From assembly GCA_028274465.1 (NCBI GenBank), contig CM051456.1, forward strand, positions 105,313,348-105,377,347: a stretch of DNA of 64,000 nucleotides, written 5' to 3'. The position numbers and the translations under genes are program-made. This stretch comes from Plantago ovata. Taxonomy: Eukaryota > Streptophyta > Magnoliopsida > Lamiales > Plantaginaceae. The notes below the pieces were generated by a model that saw only the letters and a program-made list of their open reading frames with translations, ran no database searches and was not told where the DNA came from. Shown in pieces: positions 8,735-18,053 of this stretch; within the stretch, counting starts at the first letter, position 1, and each line of letters begins with the position of its first letter.

Positions 8735-9106
8735 TTCTGATTTCCCGTATCAGTAAATTCTTTTAGCAATTTGAGACATCATTTGGTAAAATCTGAGAGA
8801 TGAGATTTTTCTCTTTTTCTGAATTCCCGTTTCAGAAAATTCCTTTGATACTTGAATACCTGTTTCAGTATCTTTTGATTGTCTAAGTACCCGTCTCAGC
8901 AATCCTTAAGTTCTTTCACTTACTGAGTTCCTGTCTCAGCAAGTGATCAAGTTTCCTAACAAATACCTGTTTTGAAGGAATTACTTGCTGAATGCCTGTT
9001 TCAGCAATCATGTTGTGACTTATCATTTCTTAGAAGAAATCAGTGACTTGGTCTTTTGGACAGGAATACTTTGGCTTGCTGAATACCTGTTTCAGCATTC
9101 TGCCAA
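8735..9106. other. Array of eight stem-loops with a conserved loop (pol-env spacer)
   Basis: Successive inverted repeats share a 7-nt loop of consensus TNCCYGT (plus strand). Arms: 8737-8741/8749-8753; 8815-8823/8831-8839 (perfect 9 bp, TTTTCTGAA with TTCAGAAAA); 8847-8856/8864-8872; about 8878-8888/8896-8905; 8917-8927/8935-8945; about 8953-8963/8971-8980; 8985-8992/9000-9007 (perfect TTGCTGAA with TTCAGCAA); 9076-9083/9091-9098, with an outer arm TTGGC/GCCAA at 9071 and 9102. Arm sequences differ between hairpins but remain complementary, while the loop is nearly constant. It lies between the pol stop and the env-like start. Confidence 0.75.
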
Positions 9107-9115
9107 GTGTATCCT

Positions 9116-10520
9116 TTATTGAGGTAGTTCAATCAATCCAAGGTTATACCTTAGCATTGCGAACCTATTATCCGGTAGGGGCTTGGTAAAGATGTCAGCA
9201 AGCTGATCTTCAGTACCTACTTTCACAACCTCAATATCACCTTTTTCCACATGATCTCTAATGAAATGATGTCTAATATCAATGTGCTTGGTCCTAGAGT
9301 GAAACTTAGGATTTTGCGTAATTGCAATAGCACTTGTATTATCACAAAAGATTGGTGTTTTCTTTGCAGAAATACCATAATCTCTTAATTGTTGCTGAAT
9401 CCATAGGATTTGAGCTGTGCAACAACCAGCTGCAATGTATTCAGATTCAGTAGATGAATTGGCGACACACGTTTGCTTCTTGCTGAACCATGATATTAAT
9501 CTAGTACCCAAAAACTGACAAGTTCCAGAGGTACTTTTTCTATCAAGAGTTGATCCACCATGATCAGCATCAGAATAGCCAACCAATTCAAGTCCAGAAT
9601 CTTTTGGATACCATAATCCAACATTGACTGTACCTTTAACATATTTCAGTATTTTAATTGCCTTTTTGTAGTGTGATTCTCTTGGATCCGATTGGAATCT
9701 TGCACACACACAAACAGCATACTGAATGTCAGGTCTACTTGCTGTTAAATACAACAAGGAACCAATGAGCTTCCTATACTTGTGTTCTTCAACACTTTTG
9801 TCCTCTTTAGTATAGCCCAATTTGGTACCAACACTCATAGGGATCTTTTCAGGTTTTTCATCCTCTTTGATCCTAAACTTTATGAGCATTTCTTTCGCAT
9901 ACTTTGCTTGATTTATGAATATTCCATCTTTGAGTTGCTTGACTTGCAACCCTAGGAAATAATTCAATTTTCCCATCATACTCATTTCAAACTTATTTGT
10001 CATGAGTTTGGCAAAATCATCACAAAGTTGCTTGTCCTTAGATCCAAAAATTATGTCATCCACATAAATTTGAACTAAGATTAATTTACCATCATGGTTC
10101 ATGGTAAAAAGAGTTTTGTCAACTTCACCTTTCTTGAAACCATTTTCCAGCAAGAACTTAGCTAAGGTATCATACCATGCTCTTGGTGCTTGCTTTAGAC
10201 CATATACAGCTTTCTGAAGCTTATATACCATCTTGGTTTCTGAGGGAAGTTCAAAGCCAGGGGGTTGTTCTAGGTAGACTTCTTCAGCAAGTTCACCATT
10301 TAAGAATGCACTCTTAACATCCATTTGGTAAACAATGAAGTCATTGTGAGCAGCAAAGGCCAAGAAAAGCCTAATTGCATCCAATCTTGCAACTGGAGCG
10401 TAAGACTCATCATAGTCCAATCCTTCAGTCTGACAGTAACCTTGAGCAACTAAGCGTGCTTTGTTTCTTGTTACTTCACCAGACTCGCTCAGCTTGTTTC
10501 TGACACACCCACTTGTACCA
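9116..10520 (-). CDS. Copia pol: reverse transcriptase and RNase H (left copy, runs into gap)
   Basis: An uninterrupted frame from the gap edge to the stop at 9116. It covers RT motifs ([38 protein letters not shown], catalytic YVDDIIFGS) and the copia RNase H ([44 protein letters not shown]). RT copies the element RNA into DNA, and RNase H removes the RNA strand. Only the last ~25 bases at the gap edge are garbled relative to the second copy, as expected of an unpolished contig end. This is the better of the two RT copies in the window. Confidence 0.93.
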
Positions 10521-10620
10521 NNNNNNNNNNNNNNNNNNNNNNNNNNNNNNNNNNNNNNNNNNNNNNNNNNNNNNNNNNNNNNNNNNNNNNNNNNNNNNNN
10601 NNNNNNNNNNNNNNNNNNNN
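10521..10620. other. Assembly gap (100 N)
   Basis: Exactly 100 N, the conventional size for a gap of unknown length. It is flanked by two copies of the same element segment, so no sequence may actually be missing here. Confidence 0.98.
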
Positions 10621-10621
10621 C

Positions 10622-11225
10622 CTTTGTCCAAGTCACGGGAGCTATCTCGCCTTTCTTCATTTTTGCATTTCTGACGTCACTGTAGAAAGCTTCAATTCTT
10701 CGTCAGAAGCAGCAGTGACGTCATCTTCAGTTCCAGTGGTTGGAATCTGAAAAATCTCCGCTAAATCAGTCCATTTCAGGACGATTTGCGTGTTCTGAAT
10801 AAGTAAGGATCACTTTTTCAGTGACTCCATTACTGTCTGTAAGGGACTGGATTTCTGCATTGTTGTAGAACTCCATGGTATCAATCATGCTCACTTGCTT
10901 AGTGCGAGCAGAGATAAAGTTCATGAGGCCTTGCTGCTTGATGAACTCAAGCGCCTCTTCATTTGGTCATCAAGTTCTTGTTCATAAAAGTACCTAATGT
11001 ACTTTTCTTTTGCAAACCCTCCCCATTGCATCAACATCTCACACTTTGCAGTGTCAAGATATGACGGAGGCATAGGTTTTTCAGTGATTCGGTCGTTTTT
11101 CAACACAACTTTCGCTGTGTTTTGGGTCAGAGAAGTCACGGAGCAGTCACCGGAGCAATGCGTGTTTCAGCACTGTCAACCTTTGACGATTTTGAGGACT
11201 TAGATGACTGTCTCTTGGGAGCCAT
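10622..11225 (-). pseudogene. Env-like N-terminal fragment (second copy)
   Basis: Corresponds to the first ~200 codons of the gene starting at 8207. Its ATG is at 11225. One-base deletions near 11139 and 10962 and a three-base insertion plus small changes near 10709-10800 break the frame. It stops at the N gap. These are the same kinds of error seen through the whole overlap, so it probably does not represent a separate gene. Confidence 0.8.
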
Positions 11226-12131
11226 TTCTTTATATAGAGCAAGAAATTGTACGAAAAAGATAGTTTGCTTTTTGACCGGAGGTACAGTAGTTTCAGGCTA
11301 GAATTGCAGAGAAAGGAAATGTGAGTTAAAGAATTTTGTCATTTCTCTAACTCCTTCTTTATATAGTGTCTCTGGTGTGTGAGAAACTCAATCGATTTGA
11401 GTTCTCAGCAAGGGTAAAACAGAGAAACACTGGAGATAGTGGAGCCTTTGCATTGAATGCGTAGTGGCCCACTAACTAAAACCGTCAGAGCACTCTCTCT
11501 CTTTGTTTTGTTAGCCGTTAGATTAATAACTCCTTTTAATCAATGGCCACGATTGAATTTCATGTCATGATTTATTGCGAGTTTATCTGTGCCAGCTTAA
11601 CGTCACAAATTGATTTTACCGAGTAATAAGGGATAGATTGCTTGCTGAAATAGACAAGAATCTTTTCAGCGAGTTTGAATTAACAATCTAGATACTTGCT
11701 GAAAGTTCCCCCTTACTTAGATATCTCATATTTCTAAGTTTAAAAGATATTTCTGATTTCCCGTATCAGTAAATTCTTTTTGCAATTTGAGACATCCTTT
11801 GGTAAAATCTGAGAGATGAGATTTTGCTCTTTTTCTGAATTCCCGTTTCAGAAAATTCCTTTGATACTTGAATACCTGTTTCAGTATCTTTTGATTGTCT
11901 AAGTACCCGTCTCAGCAATCCTTAAGTTCTTTCACTTACTGAGTTCCTGTCTCAGCAAGTGATCAAGTTTCCTAACAAATACCTGTTTTGAAGGAATTAC
12001 TTGCTGAATGCCTGTTTCAGCAATCATGTTGTGACTTATCATTTCTTAGAAGAAATCAGTGACTTGGTCTTTTGGACAGGAATACTTTGGCTTGCTGAAT
12101 ACCTGTTTCAGCATTCTGCCAAGTGTATCCT

Positions 12132-13340
12132 TTATTGAGGTAGTTCAATCAATCCAAGGTTATACCTTAGCATTGCGAACCTATTATCCGGTAGGGGCTT
12201 GGTAAAGATGTCAGCAAGCTGATCTTCAGTACCTACTTTCACAACCTCAATATCACCTTTTTCCACATGATCTCTAATGAAATGATGTCTAATATCAATG
12301 TGCTTGGTCCTAGAGTGAAACTTAGGATTTTGCGTAATTGCAATAGCACTTGTATTATCACAAAAGATTGGTGTTTTCTTTGCAGAAATACCATAATCTC
12401 TTAATTGTTGCTGAATCCATAGGATTTGAGCTGTGCAACAACCAGCTGCAATGTATTCAGATTCAGTAGATGAATTGGCGACACACGTTTGCTTCTTGCT
12501 GAACCATGATATTAATCTAGTACCCAAAAACTGACAAGTTCCAGAGGTACTTTTTCTATCAAGAGTTGATCCACCATGATCAGCATCAGAATAGCCAACC
12601 AATTCAAGTCCAGAATCTTTTGGATACCATAATCCAACATTGACTGTACCTTTAACATATTTCAGTATTTTAATTGCCTTTTTGTAGTGTGATTCTCTTG
12701 GATCCGATTGGAATCTTGCACACACACAAACAGCATACTGAATGTCAGGTCTACTTGCTGTTAAATACAACAAGGAACCAATGAGCTTCCTATACTTGTG
12801 TTCTTCAACACTTTTGTCCTCTTTAGTATAGCCCAATTTGGTACCAACACTCATAGGGATCTTTTCAGGTTTTTCATCCTCTTTGATCCTAAACTTTATG
12901 AGCATTTCTTTCGCATACTTTGCTTGATTTATGAATATTCCATCTTTGAGTTGCTTGACTTGCAACCCTAGGAAATAATTCAATTTTCCCATCATACTCA
13001 TTTCAAACTTATTTGTCATGAGTTTGGCAAAATCATCACAAAGTTGCTTGTCCTTAGATCCAAAAAATTATGTCATCCACATAAATTTGAACTAAGATTA
13101 ATTTACCATCATAGTTCATGGTAAAAGAGTTTTGTCAACTTCACCTTTCTTGAAACCATTTTCCAGCAAGAACTTAGCTAAGGTATCATACCATGCTCTT
13201 GGTGCTTGCTTTAGACCATATACAGCTTTCTGAAGCTTATATACCATCTTGGTTTCTGAGGGAAGTTCAAAGCCAGGGGGTTGTTCTAGGTAGACTTCTT
13301 CAGCAAGTTCACCATTTAAGAATGCACTCTTAACATCCAT
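12132..13340 (-). pseudogene. Copia RT-RNase H (second copy, frameshifted)
   Basis: Matches 9116-10340. RT starts at [12 protein letters not shown] near 13340. The frame is lost at about 13123 (one A missing) and 13068 (one A extra), so the catalytic YVDDII stretch is out of frame here. RNase H and the C-terminus (13019-12132) are identical in protein to the left copy. A missing T near 13340 separates it from the upstream RT block. Confidence 0.85.
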
Positions 13341-14290
13341 TGGTAAACAATGAAGTCATTGTGAGCAGCAAAGGCCAAGAAAAGCCTAATTGCATCCAAT
13401 CTTGCAACTGGAGCGTAAGACTCATCATAGTCCAATCCTTCAGTCTGACAGTAACCTTGAGCAACTAATCGTGCTTTGTTTCTTGTTACTTCACCAGACT
13501 CGCTCAGCTTGTTTCTGAACACCCACTTTGTACCAATAGCTTTCTTATTTTCAGCAAGTGGCACAAGTTTCCAGACTTTGTTTCTTTCAAATTGATCCAA
13601 TTCTTCTTGCATTGCCTTTATCCATTCAGAATGCTTCAAAGCTTCTTCTATGGTTTTAGGTTCAATTTCTGAAACAAAGCAAGAGAATAAAGATTCTACT
13701 TCTACGACAGTTGCTTCTTCAGCAAGTCCTTGAGTAGCTTTGGATCTAGTCACTTGGCGTTTATTAATATCGCCAATCATATCCGTAGATGGATGATCTC
13801 TAATCCATTTATTAACAGGTTTCCTGTTTGATGGATCAGGATACGTTTGCTCATCAGCATGTGACTCTTCAGTATGTACTTGTTCAGTACTACTGGGAAT
13901 TTGTGTCTCTGCTGAGATTTGATCGTCAGCAACTGCTTGCTCGGCATTGCTGGGTTGAGATATTTCATCAGCAGGCACTGGAGATTGCGTAATTTCAGCA
14001 ACTTCCGGAGCAACCGCATCTTTTGCTGGAAATTCCTTGTCGTGAACAATATTTATCTTGTCATGACTCGGGGGAGGAGAATCATTGTCAGAATCATCAT
14101 TTAGTTCAATTGACTTGATTTGCCTAGCATCAGATTCAGTTCTTTGCTCATGTATGATTAGCTTTTTCATACATTCTGATATTTCTTCTTCAGCAGGCAT
14201 ACCTTGTGTCTTTTCGTAGAATACAACATGCACAGATTCTTCAATCTTTTGTGCCTTTTTGTTGTAAACTCTGTAAGCTTTACTATGCAA
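13316..14290 (-). CDS. Copia pol: integrase C-terminal part, linker and start of reverse transcriptase
   Basis: Opens in the integrase C-terminal region ([25 protein letters not shown]), which in the family follows the FLGYS motif just upstream in another frame (14340-14291). A Glu/Asp/Ser-rich linker of about 150 residues follows, typical of Sirevirus pol, then the RT N-terminal block ([21 protein letters not shown], cited by its ends WIKAMQ and [32 protein letters not shown]). The frame breaks at about 13340 by one missing base. It belongs to the same polyprotein as the neighbouring pol blocks. Confidence 0.88.
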   Translation of the reverse strand: MHSKAYRVYNKKAQKIEESVHVVFYEKTQGMPAEEEISECMKKLIIHEQRTESDARQIKSIELNDDSDNDSPPPSHDKINIVHDKEFPAKDAVAPEVAEITQSPVPADEISQPSNAEQAVADDQISAETQIPSSTEQVHTEESHADEQTYPDPSNRKPVNKWIRDHPSTDMIGDINKRQVTRSKATQGLAEEATVVEVESLFSCFVSEIEPKTIEEALKHSEWIKAMQEELDQFERNKVWKLVPLAENKKAIGTKWVFRNKLSESGEVTRNKARLVAQGYCQTEGLDYDESYAPVARLDAIRLFLAFAAHNDFIVYQWMLRVHS

Positions 14291-14388
14291 GGAGTAGCCA
14301 AGAAATATCGCTTCGTCTGCCTTTGGTTGAAATGTTCTTAGGTATTCTCTATCATTGTTAAGAACGAAACACTTGCAACCAAATACTC

Positions 14389-15177
14389 TTAGATGAGTGA
14401 TGTTAGGAGGTCTTCAACAAACAATTCATAAGGAGTTTTGTTGTATTCCTTAGTAATCAAACATCTATTCTGAGTATAGCAGGCGGTATTAATCGCTTCA
14501 ACCCAGTAAGCCTCACTTATCTCAGTGTCAGCAAGCATTGTTCTTGGGGCTTCTTTTAGGGTACGATTCTTCCGTTCAGCAACACCATTTTGCTGTGGTG
14601 TCCTTACTGAGGATAACTGATGTTGAATACCTTTGGAGGTACAATATTCAGTTATGTACTGGTTTACAAACTCAGTACCATGGTCTGTCCTTATGACTCT
14701 TACCTTGTCATTTTTCATGACTTCAAGCTTATTCAGCAAGTTAGGTATTTCAGTCTTGGTTTCAGATTTGTGCTTGATGAATACTACCCAAGTGAATCTT
14801 GAATAGTCATCTACCACGACTAGACCATACTTCTTACCAGCATAGCTTGTTGAAGAAGATTCAAACAAGTCCATGTGTAAGAGTTGTAAAGGTTTTGTAG
14901 TTGACGGTACTGCCTTGTTCTTAAAAGAAGATTTGGTTTGCTTTCCTTGCTGACATGCATTGCAAACACCATCCTTCTTAAAAGTAACCCTAGGTAATCC
15001 AACTACAAGTGCCTTTTTAGACAGCTTATTCAGCGTCTTGAAGTTTAGATGACTTGTTCGTTTATGCCATAACCATGCTTTTTCAGCAAGGCAATCATGA
15101 TCTGAGACAAGGCATTTTTCAACGTTTGCTGAAGACCAATCAACGGTGTACAAGCCTCCTGATCTTCTTGCAATCAT
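14389..15177 (-). CDS. Copia pol: GAG-pre-integrase and integrase core
   Basis: Contains the zinc-binding HHCC region ([13 protein letters not shown] then CNACQQGK) and the integrase catalytic triad: D in LLHMDLF, D in RTDHGTEF, and E in [12 protein letters not shown]. The enzyme inserts the cDNA into the host genome with a 5-bp staggered cut, in keeping with the AAAGT duplication. The frame is lost at about 14390 by a one-base shift, and the next 100 bp ([11 protein letters not shown] onward) continue the integrase in another frame. A shift near 15210 separates it from protease. Confidence 0.9.
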   Translation of the reverse strand: MIARRSGGLYTVDWSSANVEKCLVSDHDCLAEKAWLWHKRTSHLNFKTLNKLSKKALVVGLPRVTFKKDGVCNACQQGKQTKSSFKNKAVPSTTKPLQLLHMDLFESSSTSYAGKKYGLVVVDDYSRFTWVVFIKHKSETKTEIPNLLNKLEVMKNDKVRVIRTDHGTEFVNQYITEYCTSKGIQHQLSSVRTPQQNGVAERKNRTLKEAPRTMLADTEISEAYWVEAINTACYTQNRCLITKEYNKTPYELFVEDLLTSLI

Positions 15178-15200
15178 TATAACCTTTTTAGTCTCAAAAT

Positions 15201-15515
15201 CTACAAGTTTACATTCATCACTTTTAATTCGATGAAGTATCCTTTGTCAGCAAATTGACTCATGCTGAAAAGGTTAAACTTAAGATTTTTGACATAAAGA
15301 ACTCCAGAAATGGTTATACATCCCAACTTCACATCACCATAGCCTTTTGTAGATCCGTAGCCTCCACCAGCAAACCTTATTGTTGGACCTTTAGACCACC
15401 GTCTATAGTTTATAAGGTTATTCTTGTTGCCCGTCATGTGCTTTCCACAACCACTATCAAAGTGCCAGATTGCATCGTTTGTCTCCGTGGCTGCAGTATG
15501 CACAATCAAGAGCAA
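15201..15515 (-). CDS. Copia pol: aspartic protease region
   Basis: WHFDSGCGKHMTGN holds the protease active site (D-S-G), followed by GVLYVKNLKFNLFSMSQ, the conserved block leading to the pre-integrase domain. The protease cleaves the gag-pol polyprotein. The segment opens after the gag stop at 15521 in a different frame and ends by a one-base shift near 15210, so it is a frame fragment of a single pol gene. Confidence 0.85.
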   Translation of the reverse strand: MLLIVHTAATETNDAIWHFDSGCGKHMTGNKNNLINYRRWSKGPTIRFAGGGYGSTKGYGDVKLGCITISGVLYVKNLKFNLFSMSQFADKGYFIELKVMNVNL

Positions 15516-15520
15516 ACAAG

Positions 15521-17143
15521 TTAATTATCCAATGATGGATGTCCATTAACATGTTCAAGAATGCGTCCAGTGGAAACCCAAGTCTGAAGTTTTTCAACTT
15601 TGACTTGTTTTCTACTTGCTGAGGAACTAGGAGGTTTTGAGCTAAAAGACTTTTGACTCGTGCTGGTCAAATCCACTTTCTGATGTGGTGTCTTGCTCTG
15701 TTGACCTTTTTGCTGAACATACTTTTCAGTAAGTTCTTTTCTAGCAAGGTTCCTTCTAGTCCTAGCATTGGGAGTCTTTTCAGAACTCTTAGGCTTGGTT
15801 TTCTTCATCTCTTTGAAGTATCTTTGCTGACTTTGCTTATACTCATGAAAGAGTTGACTTCGCTTGGTTTTGAAACCGAGTCCACTCTTTGGAGAATGCT
15901 GAGCTTTAGCATCAGCAACCTTACTTGATTCAGGTTTGTCAGCAAAGGACTTCTGATTACTTTTGGTAATCTTGCCTTTAGACTTAACAACTTGCTTTTC
16001 AGCAACTTGTTTGGCGGAATGCTTCACAGCATTCTTTTTCTTTCCAGTTTGCTTCACAGCAACCTGTTTTCCTTTTAAAGTCTTGTTACTTTGAGCAGCA
16101 ACAGCGGGCTTTATGGTCATAGGTACTTGATTGCATGTTTCAGCAACCTTAGTTTGACCAAACTGATAGATCACTGGTGGACTACTATCAGTAGCACGTA
16201 CAAAGGAGATAGGTGATTTATCTTTTCTCAAGATTTCTACGTTATCACCTTCACACGTTGCTCCTAAACCTTCTTTCTGAGATGGATCTCTCAAATAAGA
16301 GTTTAGTTCAGTCAGCGTATTACTTGCTTCCACATAAGATTTGAAATTAATTTTCATCTTTTTCATTTCTTGGATTTCAGCAAGTAACTTTAGAATTGAG
16401 GACTGATACTCTTCTAATTCTAATGCCATTTGAGAATTTTTCTCTGCAGCCTCAGCAATCAACTTCTTAAGACGCCTTATTTCAGCATCCTTTTCTTCTG
16501 TCTCTTCCTTCAGCAAAACGTACTTTTCAGTAGTTTGCTTGGTCAGAGTTTCAACAAGTTGAAGTTTTTCTTGCTGTTTGCTGAGAGTTTTCTCAAATCT
16601 TTCGATTTCTCCTTGAATCTTGTCAAGGTCAATCTCGTCTTCACTTTCTGAATCTGAGTCAGAGGTAGAATCATTTACCTGACCGGCCATGAGGCAGAAT
16701 TCGTAGTTCGACACATCTGGATAAGCTTCCATAGCTATTCCACACACTTCTTTGCCAATCTCCACGTCTAGAGTGGCTTCCTCATCGTCGGTGTCTGAAC
16801 TTTCATCCTCACTGTCCTCGGAGCTTGTCTCAATGCACAATGCATCGATTTTTGCTTGAAGCTTCTTCTTTTCTTCAGCAATGAAAGCTCTTTTGAACTT
16901 CTTCTTCTTTTCAGCAGATTTGCCTTTCAGCAAGGGGCAATTTGCTTTGAACTGTCCAGGCTTTTTGCAGTAAAAACATAGATCATTTCCAACTGCTGGT
17001 TCTTCTGATGATGTAGCTTGCTGAGCTTGCTTGTTCAGCGAGCTAGTATCATTCTTGTACTTATGGTAGTTATTACCAAGATGCTTTTTCAGCTTCTCTT
17101 TTGCTTTTCGCCTTTCAAGTTCCTTACTGATGAATTTCTTCAT
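15521..17143 (-). CDS. Copia gag, C-terminal half with zinc knuckle and coiled coil
   Basis: Continues gag after a one-base shift near 17200. It has one zinc knuckle, CFYCKKPGQFKANC, in which the usual His of CX2CX4HX4C is Gln. A long Glu/Lys-rich coiled coil follows (about residues 165-260), then a basic Lys/Ser/Gln-rich tail with repeated KQV motifs. The length, about 800 residues for whole gag, exceeds ordinary copia gag and matches the extended gag of Sireviruses. Gag forms the virus-like particle and packages RNA. The frame ends in TAA at 15521, immediately before protease. Confidence 0.85.
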   Translation of the reverse strand: MKKFISKELERRKAKEKLKKHLGNNYHKYKNDTSSLNKQAQQATSSEEPAVGNDLCFYCKKPGQFKANCPLLKGKSAEKKKKFKRAFIAEEKKKLQAKIDALCIETSSEDSEDESSDTDDEEATLDVEIGKEVCGIAMEAYPDVSNYEFCLMAGQVNDSTSDSDSESEDEIDLDKIQGEIERFEKTLSKQQEKLQLVETLTKQTTEKYVLLKEETEEKDAEIRRLKKLIAEAAEKNSQMALELEEYQSSILKLLAEIQEMKKMKINFKSYVEASNTLTELNSYLRDPSQKEGLGATCEGDNVEILRKDKSPISFVRATDSSPPVIYQFGQTKVAETCNQVPMTIKPAVAAQSNKTLKGKQVAVKQTGKKKNAVKHSAKQVAEKQVVKSKGKITKSNQKSFADKPESSKVADAKAQHSPKSGLGFKTKRSQLFHEYKQSQQRYFKEMKKTKPKSSEKTPNARTRRNLARKELTEKYVQQKGQQSKTPHQKVDLTSTSQKSFSSKPPSSSASRKQVKVEKLQTWVSTGRILEHVNGHPSLDN

Positions 17144-17154
17144 GTTTTTAACAA

Positions 17155-17940
17155 CTAAAGCATTTTCATCAGCAGGCTCTTTATCATTCTCTTTTCAGAA
17201 GATGACGGCTTTGCAGCAAGAGCAATGTTTTGCGATTTTTCAGCAAACACATTTTCTCTTTGCTTTGTCTCATAATTGACAGTAGCAAGATGAGAGAACA
17301 ACTCAGTTGGTGTAATGTCAGGCATTCCTTGATTATAATAGAAATTCTGAGTATGGATCCATTCTTGATTCAAACTCCTGATGATAGTTTTCACTTTCTC
17401 AGAATCTGAATAAAAATTTCCAACACCCAGCGCTGCCATTTCACTACCAAGAGTTGTGAATCTGAAGTCCAAGTCTTCCAGTGACTCGTTAGCACCTTGC
17501 TTAAAGTTTTGAAACTTCAGCTTAAGTACTTCAAGTTTGTTTTCCTTGGTCTTGTCAGATCCAGCACAAAGATCTTGAACCATTTTCCAAGCCTCCTTAG
17601 CAGTCTTAGCACCCCACAGTTTGCACTGTATGGTATCCGGAGTTGATCTGATGATGATATTTCTTGCTTGGCCATCAAGACGGAATCTCTTAGCTTCGTC
17701 AGAAGTCCATTCCTCTCTTGGTTTTGGCACAACCGTATCTGATGGTTCGCCTTGGATGGTTTCCTTTCCAGCTTCAGTGGTCTTGTAAGGGTAACTCCTT
17801 TCAATCTTAGTGATCTTGATAGGTCCATCATTAATGACGGTGACCATCTCATCACTAATGGCCTCAAGATGTAACATCATGTTGTTTCGCCATTTTCCGT
17901 AATTTTCCAGCTTCAACAAGGGAGCATCTCCTAAAGACAT
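17155..17940 (-). CDS. Copia gag, N-terminal half
   Basis: ATG at 17940 follows the PBS by about 100 nt. MSLGDAPLLKLENYGKW is the usual copia gag opening, and the body (CKLWGAKTAKEAWKMVQ, LKLKFQNFKQGANESLEDLDFRF) is the UBN2-type capsid domain. The frame ends at 17155 in a short wrong-frame tail. The other frame, open from about 17205, continues gag (DKEPADENALVVKNMKKF), so one base is missing or extra near 17200. Confidence 0.88.
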   Translation of the reverse strand: MSLGDAPLLKLENYGKWRNNMMLHLEAISDEMVTVINDGPIKITKIERSYPYKTTEAGKETIQGEPSDTVVPKPREEWTSDEAKRFRLDGQARNIIIRSTPDTIQCKLWGAKTAKEAWKMVQDLCAGSDKTKENKLEVLKLKFQNFKQGANESLEDLDFRFTTLGSEMAALGVGNFYSDSEKVKTIIRSLNQEWIHTQNFYYNQGMPDITPTELFSHLATVNYETKQRENVFAEKSQNIALAAKPSSSEKRMIKSLLMKML

Positions 17941-18036
17941 CCTGTCAGCAAAGCACTACCAAACTTGATCAAGTGAGAGAGATTTACGGAAAGCACTTAA
18001 GGGGATCTAGGTTCAGTGCAGAAGGCTAAAGAACCT

Positions 18037-18051
18037 CCTGCTCTGATACCA
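18037..18051 (-). other. Primer-binding site of the young Sirevirus (initiator Met tRNA)
   Basis: Minus-strand TGGTATCAGAGCAGG starts 2 nt after the LTR end, complementary to the 3' end of plant tRNA-iMet. Confidence 0.95.
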
Positions 18052-18053
18052 CT

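Larger units (their letters stand above)
10622..13535 (-). repeat. Second copy of 7602-10520 across the gap (likely unmerged contig overlap)
   Basis: The stretch repeats 7602-10520 almost base for base, at an offset of about 3020 falling to 3015. Differences are mostly one-base losses or gains in homopolymers, for example near 10695, 10962, 11139, 11300, 13068, 13123 and 13340. It contains the N-terminal part of the env-like gene, the stem-loop spacer (copy at about 11750-12122) and RT-RNase H. It is best read as the overlap of two contigs joined with a gap rather than a biological duplication. Confidence 0.85.

Noticed and set aside
10622..13535. Genuine tandem duplication of RT and env-like start within the Sirevirus
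   Set aside because: A 100-N gap sits exactly between the copies and the differences are mainly homopolymer indels at contig ends, so an unmerged overlap is simpler.
15653..15928. Plus-strand ORF opposite gag
   Set aside because: Shadow of the Lys/Ser-rich gag tail, no recognisable protein features.
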